This document shows, piece by piece, positions 26,418 to 34,474 of a DNA stretch of 64,000 bases (positions are counted from its first letter, which is position 1; every line of letters begins with the position of its first letter). Position numbers and translations under genes: made by a program. Source of the DNA: an uncultured Collinsella sp. (GTDB taxonomy: Bacteria > Actinomycetota > Coriobacteriia > Coriobacteriales > Coriobacteriaceae); assembly GCA_900757495.1 (NCBI GenBank), contig CAAENX010000029.1, positions 1 to 64,000 on the forward strand, given 5' to 3'. The notes beneath the pieces were generated by a model, which ran no database searches, was not told where the DNA came from, and worked only from the letters and a program-made list of their open reading frames with translations.

Positions 26418-26531
26418 CGAGCGCTTGCTTTGGGGTGGACCTTTCTGGGCGGTTGCTAGGGAAGATCCATCCCATTTTTGTGCATCGAAACGGGCCATAC
26501 TTTCCGCTGCGGACCTTCGCACAAGGGGCGG

Positions 26532-26759
26532 TGGGCAAAAAATGGCAAATATGAGTACTGTTGTCTAGATTGTCACATTTGTTTGTACTAAATAATGGAC
26601 CCCTAACGAGAATATTTCTCGTTAGGGGTCCATTTTATTAGACATTTGGGGAGATACGTTAGTTCATCCAACGCGTCGAGATGTCTAAGAGGCCCGAATA
26701 AGCCGAATTGCGCTGCTACTAAAAAAGTAACAGTACTCATATTTGATGTTTTTTGCCCA
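26532..26759. mobile_element. MITE-like element, copy A (228 bp, about 31-bp terminal inverted repeats)
   Basis: The left end tgggcaaaaaatggcaaata (26532 on) and the right end (to 26759) are inverted copies of one another with three mismatches in 31 bases. The shared core caaatatgagtactgtt is exact. There is no coding capacity. Inside lies a 19-base perfect hairpin with a T-tract. A second, diverged copy lies at 59230-59446. A clear target-site duplication was not found. It is probably a non-autonomous transposon mobilised by a transposase elsewhere. Confidence 0.7.
26594..26640 (+). terminator. Perfect 19-base intrinsic terminator inside the MITE-like element
   Basis: aatggacccctaacgagaa (26594-26612) pairs perfectly with ttctcgttaggggtccatt (26616-26634) across a 3-base loop and is followed by ttatta. 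It works on either strand by sequence, with A-rich and T-rich flanks on both sides. It would end transcripts of the DUF2207 gene. Confidence 0.8.
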
Positions 26760-26782
26760 TAGCTATTTGCAGACCCCCTAGG

Positions 26783-26855
26783 CTACTCATTGGGGACAGA
26801 CTTAAATGACCAGTCGTTGGGGATCAGTCATTGGGGACGTTCTTAAATGACTAGG
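26783..26855. repeat. Palindromic repeat units with GGGGACAGACTT and GGGGACGTTCTT cores
   Basis: Two adjacent units: ctactcatt-ggggacagactt-aaatgac and agtcatt-ggggacgttctt-aaatgact. The arms AGTCATT/AAATGACT are inverted and the core is the family motif. It lies between the MITE-like element and the GNAT gene. Confidence 0.6.
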
Positions 26856-26869
26856 TGTGGCTGCCCGGG

Positions 26870-27511
26870 CTAGGCTGTTAGGTCGAGCTCATAGAGAAAG
26901 CTTTCGCGCGGCATGTCGTGGCGGCGTTCTTCGCGGTTGGCGCGGTGCGTAGCCGTGCGCTTAAAGCCGTGCAGCTCGTAGAACTTCCATGAGCAGTTGG
27001 AGTCGGTGTACAGGTGCGCCCTTGTCGCCCCGCGCGAGGAAAGGTACGAGACCGCGGCGTCGAGCAGCACCGAGCCAACGCCCAGGCCGTGGACTTCGCG
27101 ATCAACCGCAAGCAGCGTGACCTCGTTGTCGTGCGGTAACGGGCTGCTTTCGAGCAGGCGGTTGTTGGTTCGGATGGTTGCGCGCACAAACGAGAGATAC
27201 TCGGCGCACGCATCGGGCTCCAGCTCGCGCATTTGCGACAGCAGCGCGCGCTCAGTATCCATCCAGTGCTCGTTGACGGTGGCGCCGGAGCTCTGTCCCG
27301 CGCGCGCGAGCGCAATGCCACGCGCCTGACCGTCGATGACGGCAACCTGCGAAAACGTCGACGACGAAAGGCAGTAGGCAAGATCGCACGCGGCCTCGAG
27401 GTGGTTGTACTCATCGTTATCCGAGTTGTTGTGCCAAAGCTGCTGCAAGATCAGCGCGATGGCGTCGAAGTCTTCGGTATCAAACGGTCGGTAGAGAACC
27501 CGCGAGACCAT
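26870..27511 (-). CDS. GNAT-family N-acetyltransferase
   Basis: 213 residues from ATG 27511 (GAGG five bases before). The acetyl-CoA-binding region is recognisable: VTLLAVDREVHGLGVGSVLL (motif A, with the Q/R-x-x-G-x-G/A-like loop HGLGVG), then HLYTDSNCSWKFYELHGFKR, which resembles motif B. The N-terminal 60 residues (VLYRPFDTEDFDAIALILQQ) fit a GNAT start. The substrate cannot be predicted. It is divergent from purH and has no operon partner. Confidence 0.82.
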   Translation of the reverse strand: MVSRVLYRPFDTEDFDAIALILQQLWHNNSDNDEYNHLEAACDLAYCLSSSTFSQVAVIDGQARGIALARAGQSSGATVNEHWMDTERALLSQMRELEPDACAEYLSFVRATIRTNNRLLESSPLPHDNEVTLLAVDREVHGLGVGSVLLDAAVSYLSSRGATRAHLYTDSNCSWKFYELHGFKRTATHRANREERRHDMPRESFLYELDLTA

Positions 27512-27788
27512 GGTGCCTCTTTCTTTTGCGGATGCATATCGAGCACAGTTCTACCACGCTATTGGCATCTAAATATGGTGCCCCTGTGTTCCATCAACTC
27601 ACCGTGCCCAGTGCCGCGCCCATGCCCTCCGCTCGCAAGCTTTTTCTGCACATGCGCCCGTTGCGGGGTGCATCGATGCGCTTGATGCGCTACATTGAAT
27701 CAGTATTTTCAATGCCGCTGCGCGAGCGCTGCAGATCGACGTATCACCGACTCACAGAGCACGGCGGCGTACCAGACAGGAGGACTGC

Positions 27789-29396
27789 ATGGGATCTGAT
27801 GTGAAGATCGCACGCGCGTTGATCTCGGTTACCGATAAGACGGGCGTCGTCGATTTCGCACGGACGCTGGTTGACGACTTTGGCGTCGAGATCATCTCTA
27901 CGGGCGGCACGGCTCGTGCCATCGAGGACGCGGGCGTTCCCGTAACCCCCATCGAGGAGTTTACGGGCTATCCCGAGATGATGGACGGCCGCGTCAAGAC
28001 GCTGCATCCCAAGGTTCACGGCGCGCTGCTTGCCCGTCGCGATTCCGAGCAGCACATGCAGGAAGCCGCTCAGCACGGCATTAAGCTGATCGACCTGGTC
28101 GTCGTCAACCTGTACGAGTTCGAGAAGACCGTTGCCAACCCCGAGGTCACCTTCGCGGACGCCATCGAGCACATCGACATCGGTGGCCCCTCCATGCTGC
28201 GCTCCGCTGCTAAGAACGCCGCGAGCGTTACCGTCATCTCCGACCCGGCCGACTACGACGCCGTCCTGGCCGAGATGCGCGAGACCGGCGGTTGCACCAC
28301 GCTTTCCACCCGTCGCCGCCTGCAGGTGAAGGTCTACCAGACCACCGCCGCCTACGACACGGCTATCTCCCGTTGGCTTGCCGCCCAGGCAAGCGACGTG
28401 GCGGACACCTCTGCCAAGCTCGAGGTTTCGCTGGAGAAGGTCGACGACCTGCGCTATGGCGAGAACCCGCAGCAGAAGGCCACAGTCTATCGCTTTGCCG
28501 AGGGCTGCGAGAACACCGCGAGCTCGCAGTTCCCGCTTGTGGGCTCCGAGCAGATCCAGGGTAAGCCGCTCAGCTACAACAACTATCTGGATGCCGACGC
28601 CGCCTGGAACCTGGTCCGCGAGTTCGACGAGCCGGCCTGTGTGATCCTCAAGCACCAGAACCCCTGCGGTTCTGCCGTTGCCGAGGACATCACGGCCGCC
28701 TACGACCGCGCTTTCGCCTGCGATCCCAAGAGCGCCTTCGGCGGCATCATCGCCTGCAACCGCGAGGTTCCCTATGAGCTGGTTGAGCATTTCGCCGACC
28801 AGAACAAGCAGTTCGTCGAGGTTATCATCGCCCCGAGCTACACCGCCGAGGCGCTCGAACGCATGGCTAAGCGCCCCAACCTGCGCGTGCTGGCTACCGG
28901 CGGCGTGGACCACGGCGCTCAGGTGGAGCTGCGCTCCGTCGACGGCGGCATGCTGGTGCAGGAAGTCGACCACGTGACCGAGGATCCCGCGACCTTTACA
29001 TTCCCCACCGACCGCAAGCCCACCGACGCCGAGATGGCCGAGCTCGAGTTTGCCTGGAAGGTCTGCAAGGGCGTTAAGTCCAATGCCATTCTGGTCTCCA
29101 AGGGTAAGGCCGGCATTGGCATGGGCCCGGGTCAGCCCAACCGCGTTGACTCCGCGCTGCTGGCCTGCGAGCGTGCCGAGGACTTCTGCGAACGCGAAGG
29201 GGTGGAGAAGGGCGGCTTTGCCTGCGCAAGCGACGCGTTCTTCCCGTTCCGCGACAACGTCGACGTGCTTGCCGAGCATGGTGTGACCTGCATCATCCAG
29301 CCCGGCGGCTCCAAGCGCGACGACGAGAGCATCCAGGCCTGCAATGAGCATGGTATTGCGATGGTGTTCACCGGTGCCAGGCATTTTAGGCACTAG
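27789..29396 (+). CDS. purH: Bifunctional AICAR transformylase / IMP cyclohydrolase
   Basis: 535 residues from ATG 27789 (AGGAGGACTGC just upstream). The N-terminal MGS-like IMP cyclohydrolase domain (about 1-200) begins RALISVTDKTGVVDFARTL and contains STGGTARAIEDAGVPV and GRVKTLHPKVHGALLARR. The C-terminal transformylase domain includes LRYGENPQQKATVYR, HQNPCGSAV, DPKSAFGGIIACNR and KAGIGMGPGQPNRVDSALLA. It catalyses the last two steps of purine de novo synthesis, forming FAICAR and closing the ring to IMP in the cytosol. It is a single gene here, with no other pur genes in the window. Confidence 0.97.
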   Translation: MGSDVKIARALISVTDKTGVVDFARTLVDDFGVEIISTGGTARAIEDAGVPVTPIEEFTGYPEMMDGRVKTLHPKVHGALLARRDSEQHMQEAAQHGIKLIDLVVVNLYEFEKTVANPEVTFADAIEHIDIGGPSMLRSAAKNAASVTVISDPADYDAVLAEMRETGGCTTLSTRRRLQVKVYQTTAAYDTAISRWLAAQASDVADTSAKLEVSLEKVDDLRYGENPQQKATVYRFAEGCENTASSQFPLVGSEQIQGKPLSYNNYLDADAAWNLVREFDEPACVILKHQNPCGSAVAEDITAAYDRAFACDPKSAFGGIIACNREVPYELVEHFADQNKQFVEVIIAPSYTAEALERMAKRPNLRVLATGGVDHGAQVELRSVDGGMLVQEVDHVTEDPATFTFPTDRKPTDAEMAELEFAWKVCKGVKSNAILVSKGKAGIGMGPGQPNRVDSALLACERAEDFCEREGVEKGGFACASDAFFPFRDNVDVLAEHGVTCIIQPGGSKRDDESIQACNEHGIAMVFTGARHFRH

Positions 29397-29500
29397 AGGC
29401 TTTCCCAAGCACCCGACCTTGCCCCTCAAACCGTCGCTTGCGTACATTTAGTACGCGGCGCTCCTCTTTCGGGGCAATCTCGGGCACTTGGAAAACCCTT
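29397..29500. repeat. Long imperfect intergenic hairpin after purH
   Basis: The arm from 29399 (gctttcccaagcacccgacc, then ttgcccctcaaa) is an imperfect complement of 29467-29498 (tttcggggcaatctcgggca, then cttggaaaaccc). The centre is a perfect small hairpin, gcgtac-attta-gtacgc (29440-29456). It starts right at the purH stop codon. It belongs with two other long hairpins at 32.4 and 37.4 kb and probably acts as a 3' end structure or terminator. Confidence 0.6.
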
Positions 29501-29567
29501 AATGGGATGTTGTTCTATCCCATTAAGCTGATCGGTCGCCTGACCATATCGTCAAAATAATCTCTGC

Positions 29568-29604
29568 AAAAGACGGTCGCTCCGTTTGGAGGACCGTCTT
29601 TTTG
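29568..29604 (+). terminator. Intrinsic terminator just upstream of the 29620 gene
   Basis: aaaagacggtc (29568-29578) pairs with gaccgtctttt (29592-29602), ending in a T-run. The next start codon is only 16 bases further, so this hairpin either ends an upstream transcript, with a promoter hidden in the same bases (tttttggtataag), or attenuates the gene. Confidence 0.7.
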
Positions 29605-29619
29605 GTATAAGAGGACGGA

Positions 29620-30351
29620 ATGACTAACACGAAAGGTACAACCATGCCCCAGATTGATGATGCCGAGCTGTTTGGCAATGCCGAGGACCAGCGTGCGTAC
29701 GAGGATTTTTGCGCCAATCAGGAGGCGGTCGAGAAGTTCACGCTCGACAAGCCCGCGCTCATCTGCCGTTGGCGCATGTCCAACAAAAAGGTACCCATGC
29801 TCAATCGTCACATCCGCGCGTTGTCCGATCGTCTGGTGCAGGGCGAACCGCTTACCCATAACATGCTCAGCTGGGCTAAACAGCACGTTGAGTGGTCGCT
29901 TGCCGAGGGCGATTACACCGCGCGCGACGGCGTACTCATGCTGGTGATCGACGTTAACGGCAATGCCGCCATGACCGTGGGGGAGTACGAGCCGCTGGCC
30001 GATACGTCGGCCAAGGCGCTGCGTGCTCGCTCCGCCGAGGCCCGCTCCGAGGCCGACGAGACCGGCGTGGCGCCCGAGCTGCTCGCCGCCGTCAACAACG
30101 GTGAGCTTGCCTTTGTGGCGCCGGCGGACGAGTGCCTGTGTGGCACGGCGACGCTCATCGAGCAGCTGGCCCAGACCAAGAGCATCCCGGTCACGCGCGT
30201 GGACATTCCCGCACAGCTCAAGGGCGCACTGTTCCTGGTGAGCGATGAGCACGGCGTGGTGCCTGCCGCCGACGCTGACGCCGCCGAGTCCGATGCCGCG
30301 ACGGTCGCCTTCTTTGCCGATGGCTACGAAAAGCTCCGCGCCCGCCGCTAA
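29620..30351 (+). CDS. Hypothetical cytosolic protein (243 residues)
   Basis: ATG 29620 is preceded by GAGGA (29611-29615); a second in-frame ATG (29644) after AAAGG is possible. The sequence starts MTNTKGTTMPQIDDAELFGN and contains CRWRMSNKKVPMLNRHIRAL and DGVLMLVIDVNGNAAMTVGE. The second half has an Ala/Glu-rich linker and a beta-type region (ELAFVAPADECLCGTATL, AQLKGALFLVSDEHG). There are no membrane segments. I do not recognise the family; it looks like a lineage-restricted protein of fairly ordinary codon use. No neighbour gives a functional clue. Confidence 0.75.
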   Translation: MTNTKGTTMPQIDDAELFGNAEDQRAYEDFCANQEAVEKFTLDKPALICRWRMSNKKVPMLNRHIRALSDRLVQGEPLTHNMLSWAKQHVEWSLAEGDYTARDGVLMLVIDVNGNAAMTVGEYEPLADTSAKALRARSAEARSEADETGVAPELLAAVNNGELAFVAPADECLCGTATLIEQLAQTKSIPVTRVDIPAQLKGALFLVSDEHGVVPAADADAAESDAATVAFFADGYEKLRARR

Positions 30352-30529
30352 ATGATTTTTCTGGGACGGGGATTTTATAATCATGTAATCCCCGCGCCCG
30401 CCGCAAGCGAGGATCGAGCCGAACGCTTTCGTTCGCGAACAGTTCTGTCACCTTGGCGCCGCGCGAGGCGCGTACCGGCGGCTTCGCGGTAATAATGGCT
30501 GTAAGACAACCAGGAGGGGAGCGGAATCC

Positions 30530-31201
30530 ATGGCGCTGATCTATATCGTTGAGGACGACGAGCCCATTCGTCGCGAGCTTGCCGACATCCTTGCTCGTGC
30601 CGGTTTTGAGGTCGAGGCCTGCGAATCGTTCGAGCACGTCTCGCGCGATATTCTCGCCGCCGCGCCCGACCTGGTGCTGCTCGACCTGACGCTTCCCGTC
30701 AAAGACGGCCAGCACATCTGCCACGAGGTCCGTCGCGAATCCGAGGTCCCCATCATCGTCCTCACGTCGCGCACGACCGAGATCGACGAGGTCATGGCCA
30801 TGACGCTCGGCGCGGACGACTTTGTCCCCAAGCCATACAGCGCCCGCGTGCTCGTGGCGCGCATCAACGCACTGCTGCGTCGCACCGCGGCGGCAGGCGA
30901 GCGCAGCACGCTCGTTCACAAGGGATTGGAGCTCGACCTCGCCCGCTCCATGGTCACCAACACGCAAACCGGCACTAGCACCGAGCTCACCAAAAACGAG
31001 CTGCGTATCCTCTCGCTGCTTCTGAGCCGCGCGGGCAAGATCGTTTCGCGCTCGGCCATCATGCAGGACCTGTGGGACTCCGATGCCTTCGTGGACGACA
31101 ACACGCTCACCGTCAACATCAACCGCCTGCGCACTACGCTCGAAAAAATCGGCATCAAGGGGTATTTGACGACACACCGCGGCCAGGGCTATTCGGTCTA
31201 G
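30530..31201 (+). CDS. OmpR/PhoB-type response regulator (BceR-like)
   Basis: 223 residues. The receiver domain (1 to about 115) has the acidic pocket EDD (8-10), the phosphoacceptor D52 in LVLLDLTLPVKDG, the conserved LTSRT region and the lysine in DDFVPKPYS. The C-terminal winged helix includes TELTKNELRILSLLLSRAGK and VNINRLRTTLEKIGIKGYLT, then TTHRGQGYSV. It is followed nine bases later by its cognate kinase. The two resemble BceRS-type pairs that respond to cell-wall antibiotics, but the usual BceAB transporter genes are not adjacent. Confidence 0.92.
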   Translation: MALIYIVEDDEPIRRELADILARAGFEVEACESFEHVSRDILAAAPDLVLLDLTLPVKDGQHICHEVRRESEVPIIVLTSRTTEIDEVMAMTLGADDFVPKPYSARVLVARINALLRRTAAAGERSTLVHKGLELDLARSMVTNTQTGTSTELTKNELRILSLLLSRAGKIVSRSAIMQDLWDSDAFVDDNTLTVNINRLRTTLEKIGIKGYLTTHRGQGYSV

Positions 31202-31210
31202 GGGTCGGCT

Positions 31211-32254
31211 ATGTCGTTTGCCAAATTCTTCAAAGATGCGCTGCTTTCCGTCGCCGTGTGGACGTGCGGCGTGTTGCTGAGCTGCTTTGTGCTGACGGTC
31301 GCCGGTGCTCCTGCATCTATCGTGATCGTGGCAATCGGCGTGTCCTTTGCCTTTGGCATGCTGGGTATCGTGATCGAATATACGCGCCGTCGCCGCTTTC
31401 TGCGCCAGCTGGAGCGTGCGGCCGAGGAGCTGGAGAGTCCCGCGTGGGTGCAGGAGATGGTGCAATGCCCAACCTATGCCGAAGGCGAGCTCGAGTACGA
31501 GGTCCTGCGCCGGGTGGGCAAAGCCGCCTGCGACGAGGTTGCCGAAGGCCGGCGCCAGACCGACGACTATCGCGACTATATCGAGAGCTGGGTCCACGAG
31601 GCCAAACTGCCCCTGGCTGCAGCCCATCTGATTTTGGAAAACCTGGACGGCAGCGAAGACGACCTGTCGCGCGTGGACGATTTGGGCCGCGAGTTGGCTC
31701 GCGTGGAGCGCTATATCGACCAGGCGCTGTACTACGCGCGCTCGGAAGTCGTGGAGCGCGATTACCTGATTCGACGTTGGAACCTCAAGGCCCTGGTGAC
31801 GGGTGCGATCAAGGCCAATGCGCGTGAGCTCATCGCGGCACACGTGGCGCCGGTGTGCGAGAACCTCGACTTTGAGGTGTTTACCGACGAAAAGTGGCTG
31901 GAGTTCATCTTGGGCCAGCTCATCCAGAACAGCATTAAATACGCGCGTGAGGATGGTGCGAAGATCACGTTTTCGGGCGCGTTGTTGGACGAGGGCCTGG
32001 CGAGCGAGCGCATTGAGCTCACCGTTGCCGATAACGGCTGCGGCGTGTGTGCGGCAGACCTGCCACGCGTGTTCGAGAAGGGCTTTACCGGCGACAACGG
32101 CCGCACCACCAAGCGCGCAACGGGCATTGGCCTCTACCTGGTGGCGCGCCTGTGCTCCAAGATGGGCATCGACGTCACCGCGGCATCCGACCCCGGCGAA
32201 GGCTTTGTCGTAACGTTCGCCTTTTCGACCAACAAGTTCCAATACTTTGAGTAA
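31211..32254 (+). CDS. Two-helix sensor histidine kinase (BceS-like intramembrane-sensing)
   Basis: 347 residues. Two closely spaced transmembrane helices at the N-terminus (ALLSVAVWTCGVLLSCFVL and IVIVAIGVSFAFGMLGIVI) with almost no extracellular loop are the hallmark of intramembrane-sensing kinases. The phospho-acceptor is H129 in ESWVHEAKLPLAAAHL. The ATPase domain has the N-box FILGQLIQNSIKYA, the G1 motif VADNGCGV and the G2 motif RATGIGLYLV. It is co-transcribed with the response regulator. Kinases of this type normally sense flux through a BceAB-type transporter, which must be elsewhere if it exists. Confidence 0.9.
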   Translation: MSFAKFFKDALLSVAVWTCGVLLSCFVLTVAGAPASIVIVAIGVSFAFGMLGIVIEYTRRRRFLRQLERAAEELESPAWVQEMVQCPTYAEGELEYEVLRRVGKAACDEVAEGRRQTDDYRDYIESWVHEAKLPLAAAHLILENLDGSEDDLSRVDDLGRELARVERYIDQALYYARSEVVERDYLIRRWNLKALVTGAIKANARELIAAHVAPVCENLDFEVFTDEKWLEFILGQLIQNSIKYAREDGAKITFSGALLDEGLASERIELTVADNGCGVCAADLPRVFEKGFTGDNGRTTKRATGIGLYLVARLCSKMGIDVTAASDPGEGFVVTFAFSTNKFQYFE

Positions 32255-32303
32255 CGCATGCGGCAGACGTCCGCCCAAACAAAAACGTGCAGCCCAAACA
32301 AAA

Positions 32304-32338
32304 CGTGCCGCCCCAACCGGGGCGGCACGCCATCTTTT
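32304..32338 (+). terminator. Intrinsic terminator of the two-component operon
   Basis: cgtgccgcccc (32304-32314) pairs with ggggcggcacg (32319-32329) with a four-base loop, followed by ccatctttta. It lies 50 bases after the kinase stop codon. Confidence 0.8.
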
Positions 32339-32369
32339 ATCAGCTAACTCGTTGAAGTATGGTGACGAA

Positions 32370-32460
32370 GGCGCAAGGCCGGGAGGGGTTGTCTAAGCCG
32401 ACATCCCGCAGCCGCGAAGCGGCGAGGACGTCGGCGTGATAACCCCGCAGGCCTTGCGCC
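32370..32460. repeat. Long three-part intergenic hairpin between convergent genes
   Basis: Outer arms ggcgcaaggcc (32370-32380) and ggccttgcgcc (32450-32460) are perfect complements. Inner segments ggggtt/aacccc and gccgac/gtcggc pair next, and the centre is gccgc-gaa-gcggc (32411-32423). The whole 91-base block can fold into one interrupted hairpin. It lies between the convergent kinase and stress-protein genes and follows a simple terminator, so it is more than a terminator stem. Confidence 0.65.
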
Positions 32461-32473
32461 GACGGGAAGGAAC

Positions 32474-32911
32474 CTACTTCACGACCAAAATGTCGCAGTC
32501 CGTATTGCGCAGCAGGAACGTCGAAATCGAGCCCAGTAGCGCGTACTTAATTGAGGACAGGCCGCGGGCGCCGCAGAGCACCAGATCGGGCTTGACCACG
32601 TCGAGCATCTCATCCTTGAGCGTCTCGCGAATGCGGCCGGTACGAATCATGACCTCGACCTCGGGAATGTTGGGATTGGCCTTGGCCTCCTCGAGCTGCT
32701 TGGCGATGGAGTTGTTAAAGGCCTCTTCCAAGCCGTTGACCAGGTCGACCGGATAGGAACCGGCGCTCTCGAGCGCGGTGGAGTCGATGACGTGGCCGAT
32801 GATCAACTTAGCGCCGTTGTTCGCGGCGACCTTGATGGCGCGTGCGAGCACAAAATCCTGCTGCTCAGTACCGTCGAGTGAAACAAATACCTTGGTGTAG
32901 CCCTCGTTCAT
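32474..32911 (-). CDS. Universal stress protein (UspA family)
   Basis: 145 residues from ATG 32911 (AAGGAGGAAACC). The Usp fold is evident: KVFVSLDGTEQQDFVLARAI at the N-terminus, AKLIIGHVIDSTALESAG, and the C-terminal nucleotide-binding region DLVLCGARGLSSIKYALLGS followed by STFLLRNTDCDILVVK. The G-X2-G-X9-G-[ST] ATP-binding pattern is only partly kept (GARGLSSIKYALLGS has GxxG-x8-GS). Such proteins support survival under starvation, oxidative or envelope stress; the ligand is unknown. Confidence 0.92.
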   Translation of the reverse strand: MNEGYTKVFVSLDGTEQQDFVLARAIKVAANNGAKLIIGHVIDSTALESAGSYPVDLVNGLEEAFNNSIAKQLEEAKANPNIPEVEVMIRTGRIRETLKDEMLDVVKPDLVLCGARGLSSIKYALLGSISTFLLRNTDCDILVVK

Positions 32912-33160
32912 GGTTTCCTCCTTGGTCTATCGCACGGGCGCGGGGCTCGTGCGTCGGGCGGGCGCGGGCGCGTTGGCCGCCGGACACTTTATCTTGTTGC
33001 AGTTATACCCAAGGATTTCGGTTTGACCGCTCGCAATTCTGTGAACGGGCGAGTTTTTTGGTAAGGGTAGGCGCGGTCGCACCGCCAACGGTTGATAATG
33101 GGACATCGCCCGCATCGTCCGCAGAACATCTACCGGCGGGTGTCTAACGAGGGGGTCCCT

Positions 33161-34141
33161 TTGGATATTATCGAGCTTCTAAAATCTGCCTTCATGGGCC
33201 TGGTCGAGGGCATCACCGAATGGCTGCCCGTTTCGTCGACGGGTCACATGATCTTGGTGGACGAGTTCGTCAAGATGAACGTGAGCGAGACGTTCTGGAA
33301 TATGTTTCTGGTCGTGATTCAGCTCGGCGCCATTCTGGCCGTCTGTGTGCTGTTCTTCCATGAGCTCAATCCGTTCTCGCCCAGCAAGGGCAAGGAGGGC
33401 CGTCGCGACACCTGGGTGCTGTGGGGCAAGATTGTGCTCGGCTGCATTCCTGCGGCGGCGATCGGCCTGCCGCTCAACGACTGGATGGAGGAGCATTTCT
33501 ACAATGCTCCCGTCGTGGCGCTGGCGCTCATTGTGTACGGCGTGCTGTTTATCGTGATCGAGAACTGGCGCGCGAGCAAGCGCGAGGAAATGGCCGTTGC
33601 CGGTTCGTTTGGTTCGCGTGCTGTGGTGTCGGGTGGACGTCCTGCCGGTGCGCACTTTGCGGCGTCCGCCGCGGCTACCGCCGAGGATGAGGACGATGAC
33701 GATAACCTGGACTTTGGCTCCATCGCCACGCTCGAGGACCTGAGCTGGAAGACTGCGCTGGGTATCGGCTGCTTCCAGGTGCTTTCGCTGGTGCCTGGTA
33801 CGTCTCGTTCCGGTTCTACCATCATCGGTGGCCTGCTTTTGGGCTGCACGCGTTCGGTGGCGTCTAAGTTCACGTTCTTCCTGGCTATTCCCGTTATGTT
33901 TGGCGCAAGTGCGCTCAAGCTGGTCAAGTACTTCATCAAGGGCGGCACGTTCGGCACCAACGAGATCGCCATCTTGGGCGTGGGCTGCGTTGTGGCCTTT
34001 GTGGTTTCGCTCATCGCCATCAAGTGGCTCATGGGCTTCGTCCGCCGTCACGACTTCAAGTGCTTCGGCGTCTACCGCATCATCCTGGGCATCGTAGTGC
34101 TCGCATACTTTTTTGTTCTGGAGCCTATGCTCGGCCTGTAA
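33161..34141 (+). CDS. uppP: Undecaprenyl-diphosphatase
   Basis: 326 residues. The start is taken as TTG 33161 because GAGGGGG lies five bases upstream and the preceding codons look non-coding. The two signature motifs are intact: GLVEGITEWLPVSSTGHMIL near the N-terminus and LVPGTSRSGSTIIGGLLLG in the second half. It is a multi-pass membrane enzyme that recycles the undecaprenyl carrier for peptidoglycan and confers bacitracin tolerance. An insertion of about 50 residues after the fourth helix contains a very acidic stretch (TAEDEDDDDNLDFG) not typical of the family. The neighbouring BceRS-like pair has a related theme of lipid II-cycle stress. Confidence 0.93.
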   Translation: MDIIELLKSAFMGLVEGITEWLPVSSTGHMILVDEFVKMNVSETFWNMFLVVIQLGAILAVCVLFFHELNPFSPSKGKEGRRDTWVLWGKIVLGCIPAAAIGLPLNDWMEEHFYNAPVVALALIVYGVLFIVIENWRASKREEMAVAGSFGSRAVVSGGRPAGAHFAASAAATAEDEDDDDNLDFGSIATLEDLSWKTALGIGCFQVLSLVPGTSRSGSTIIGGLLLGCTRSVASKFTFFLAIPVMFGASALKLVKYFIKGGTFGTNEIAILGVGCVVAFVVSLIAIKWLMGFVRRHDFKCFGVYRIILGIVVLAYFFVLEPMLGL

Positions 34142-34185
34142 CTTGGTTGACGCTGCACGGCGACCGGAGCGACAACTTGTCATTC

Positions 34186-34227
34186 AAAGGGGGCGGCATG
34201 ACCAAAAGGTCTGTGCCGCCCCCTTTT
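34186..34227 (+). terminator. Intrinsic terminator of uppP
   Basis: aaagggggcggca (34186-34198) pairs with tgccgcccccttt (34214-34226), followed by T. It lies 44 bases after the uppP stop. The remaining 155 bases up to the pcrA promoter show no gene. Confidence 0.88.
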
Positions 34228-34382
34228 CATGCCAATTTGTTCGCCCTGGCCGCCGCTCGCTGCTGCTGCCATGACATCGGCGGTTTCGTGATTGTCAATA
34301 GATTGGTTCAAAGTAACCTGACACCTTTGCACCAAATTCGCTGGGGTGGGCCTGACGGCGGCGCACGGAGTCGTGGTGTGAT

Positions 34383-34413
34383 TTGCGTCGGTGTCCGCGC
34401 GGCTCGGTATACT
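34383..34413 (+). promoter_or_regulatory. Probable sigma70-type promoter of pcrA
   Basis: TTGCGT (34383-34388) and TATACT (34408-34413) are separated by 19 bases, slightly long, and sit 61 bases upstream of the pcrA start codon. Confidence 0.5.
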
Positions 34414-34474
34414 GATACGGCTCAAACTATGGCGCTGCCCGCAGGCGCGCCGTCCGTCAGATGAGGAGTCGCCC

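Noticed and set aside
27744..29447. 567-residue open frame opposite purH
   Set aside because: Antisense shadow of purH, with no ribosome-binding site or recognisable motif.
30218..32278. 686-residue open frame on the minus strand
   Set aside because: It lies opposite the response regulator and kinase genes, whose motifs are unmistakable. High GC leaves long antisense frames without stop codons.
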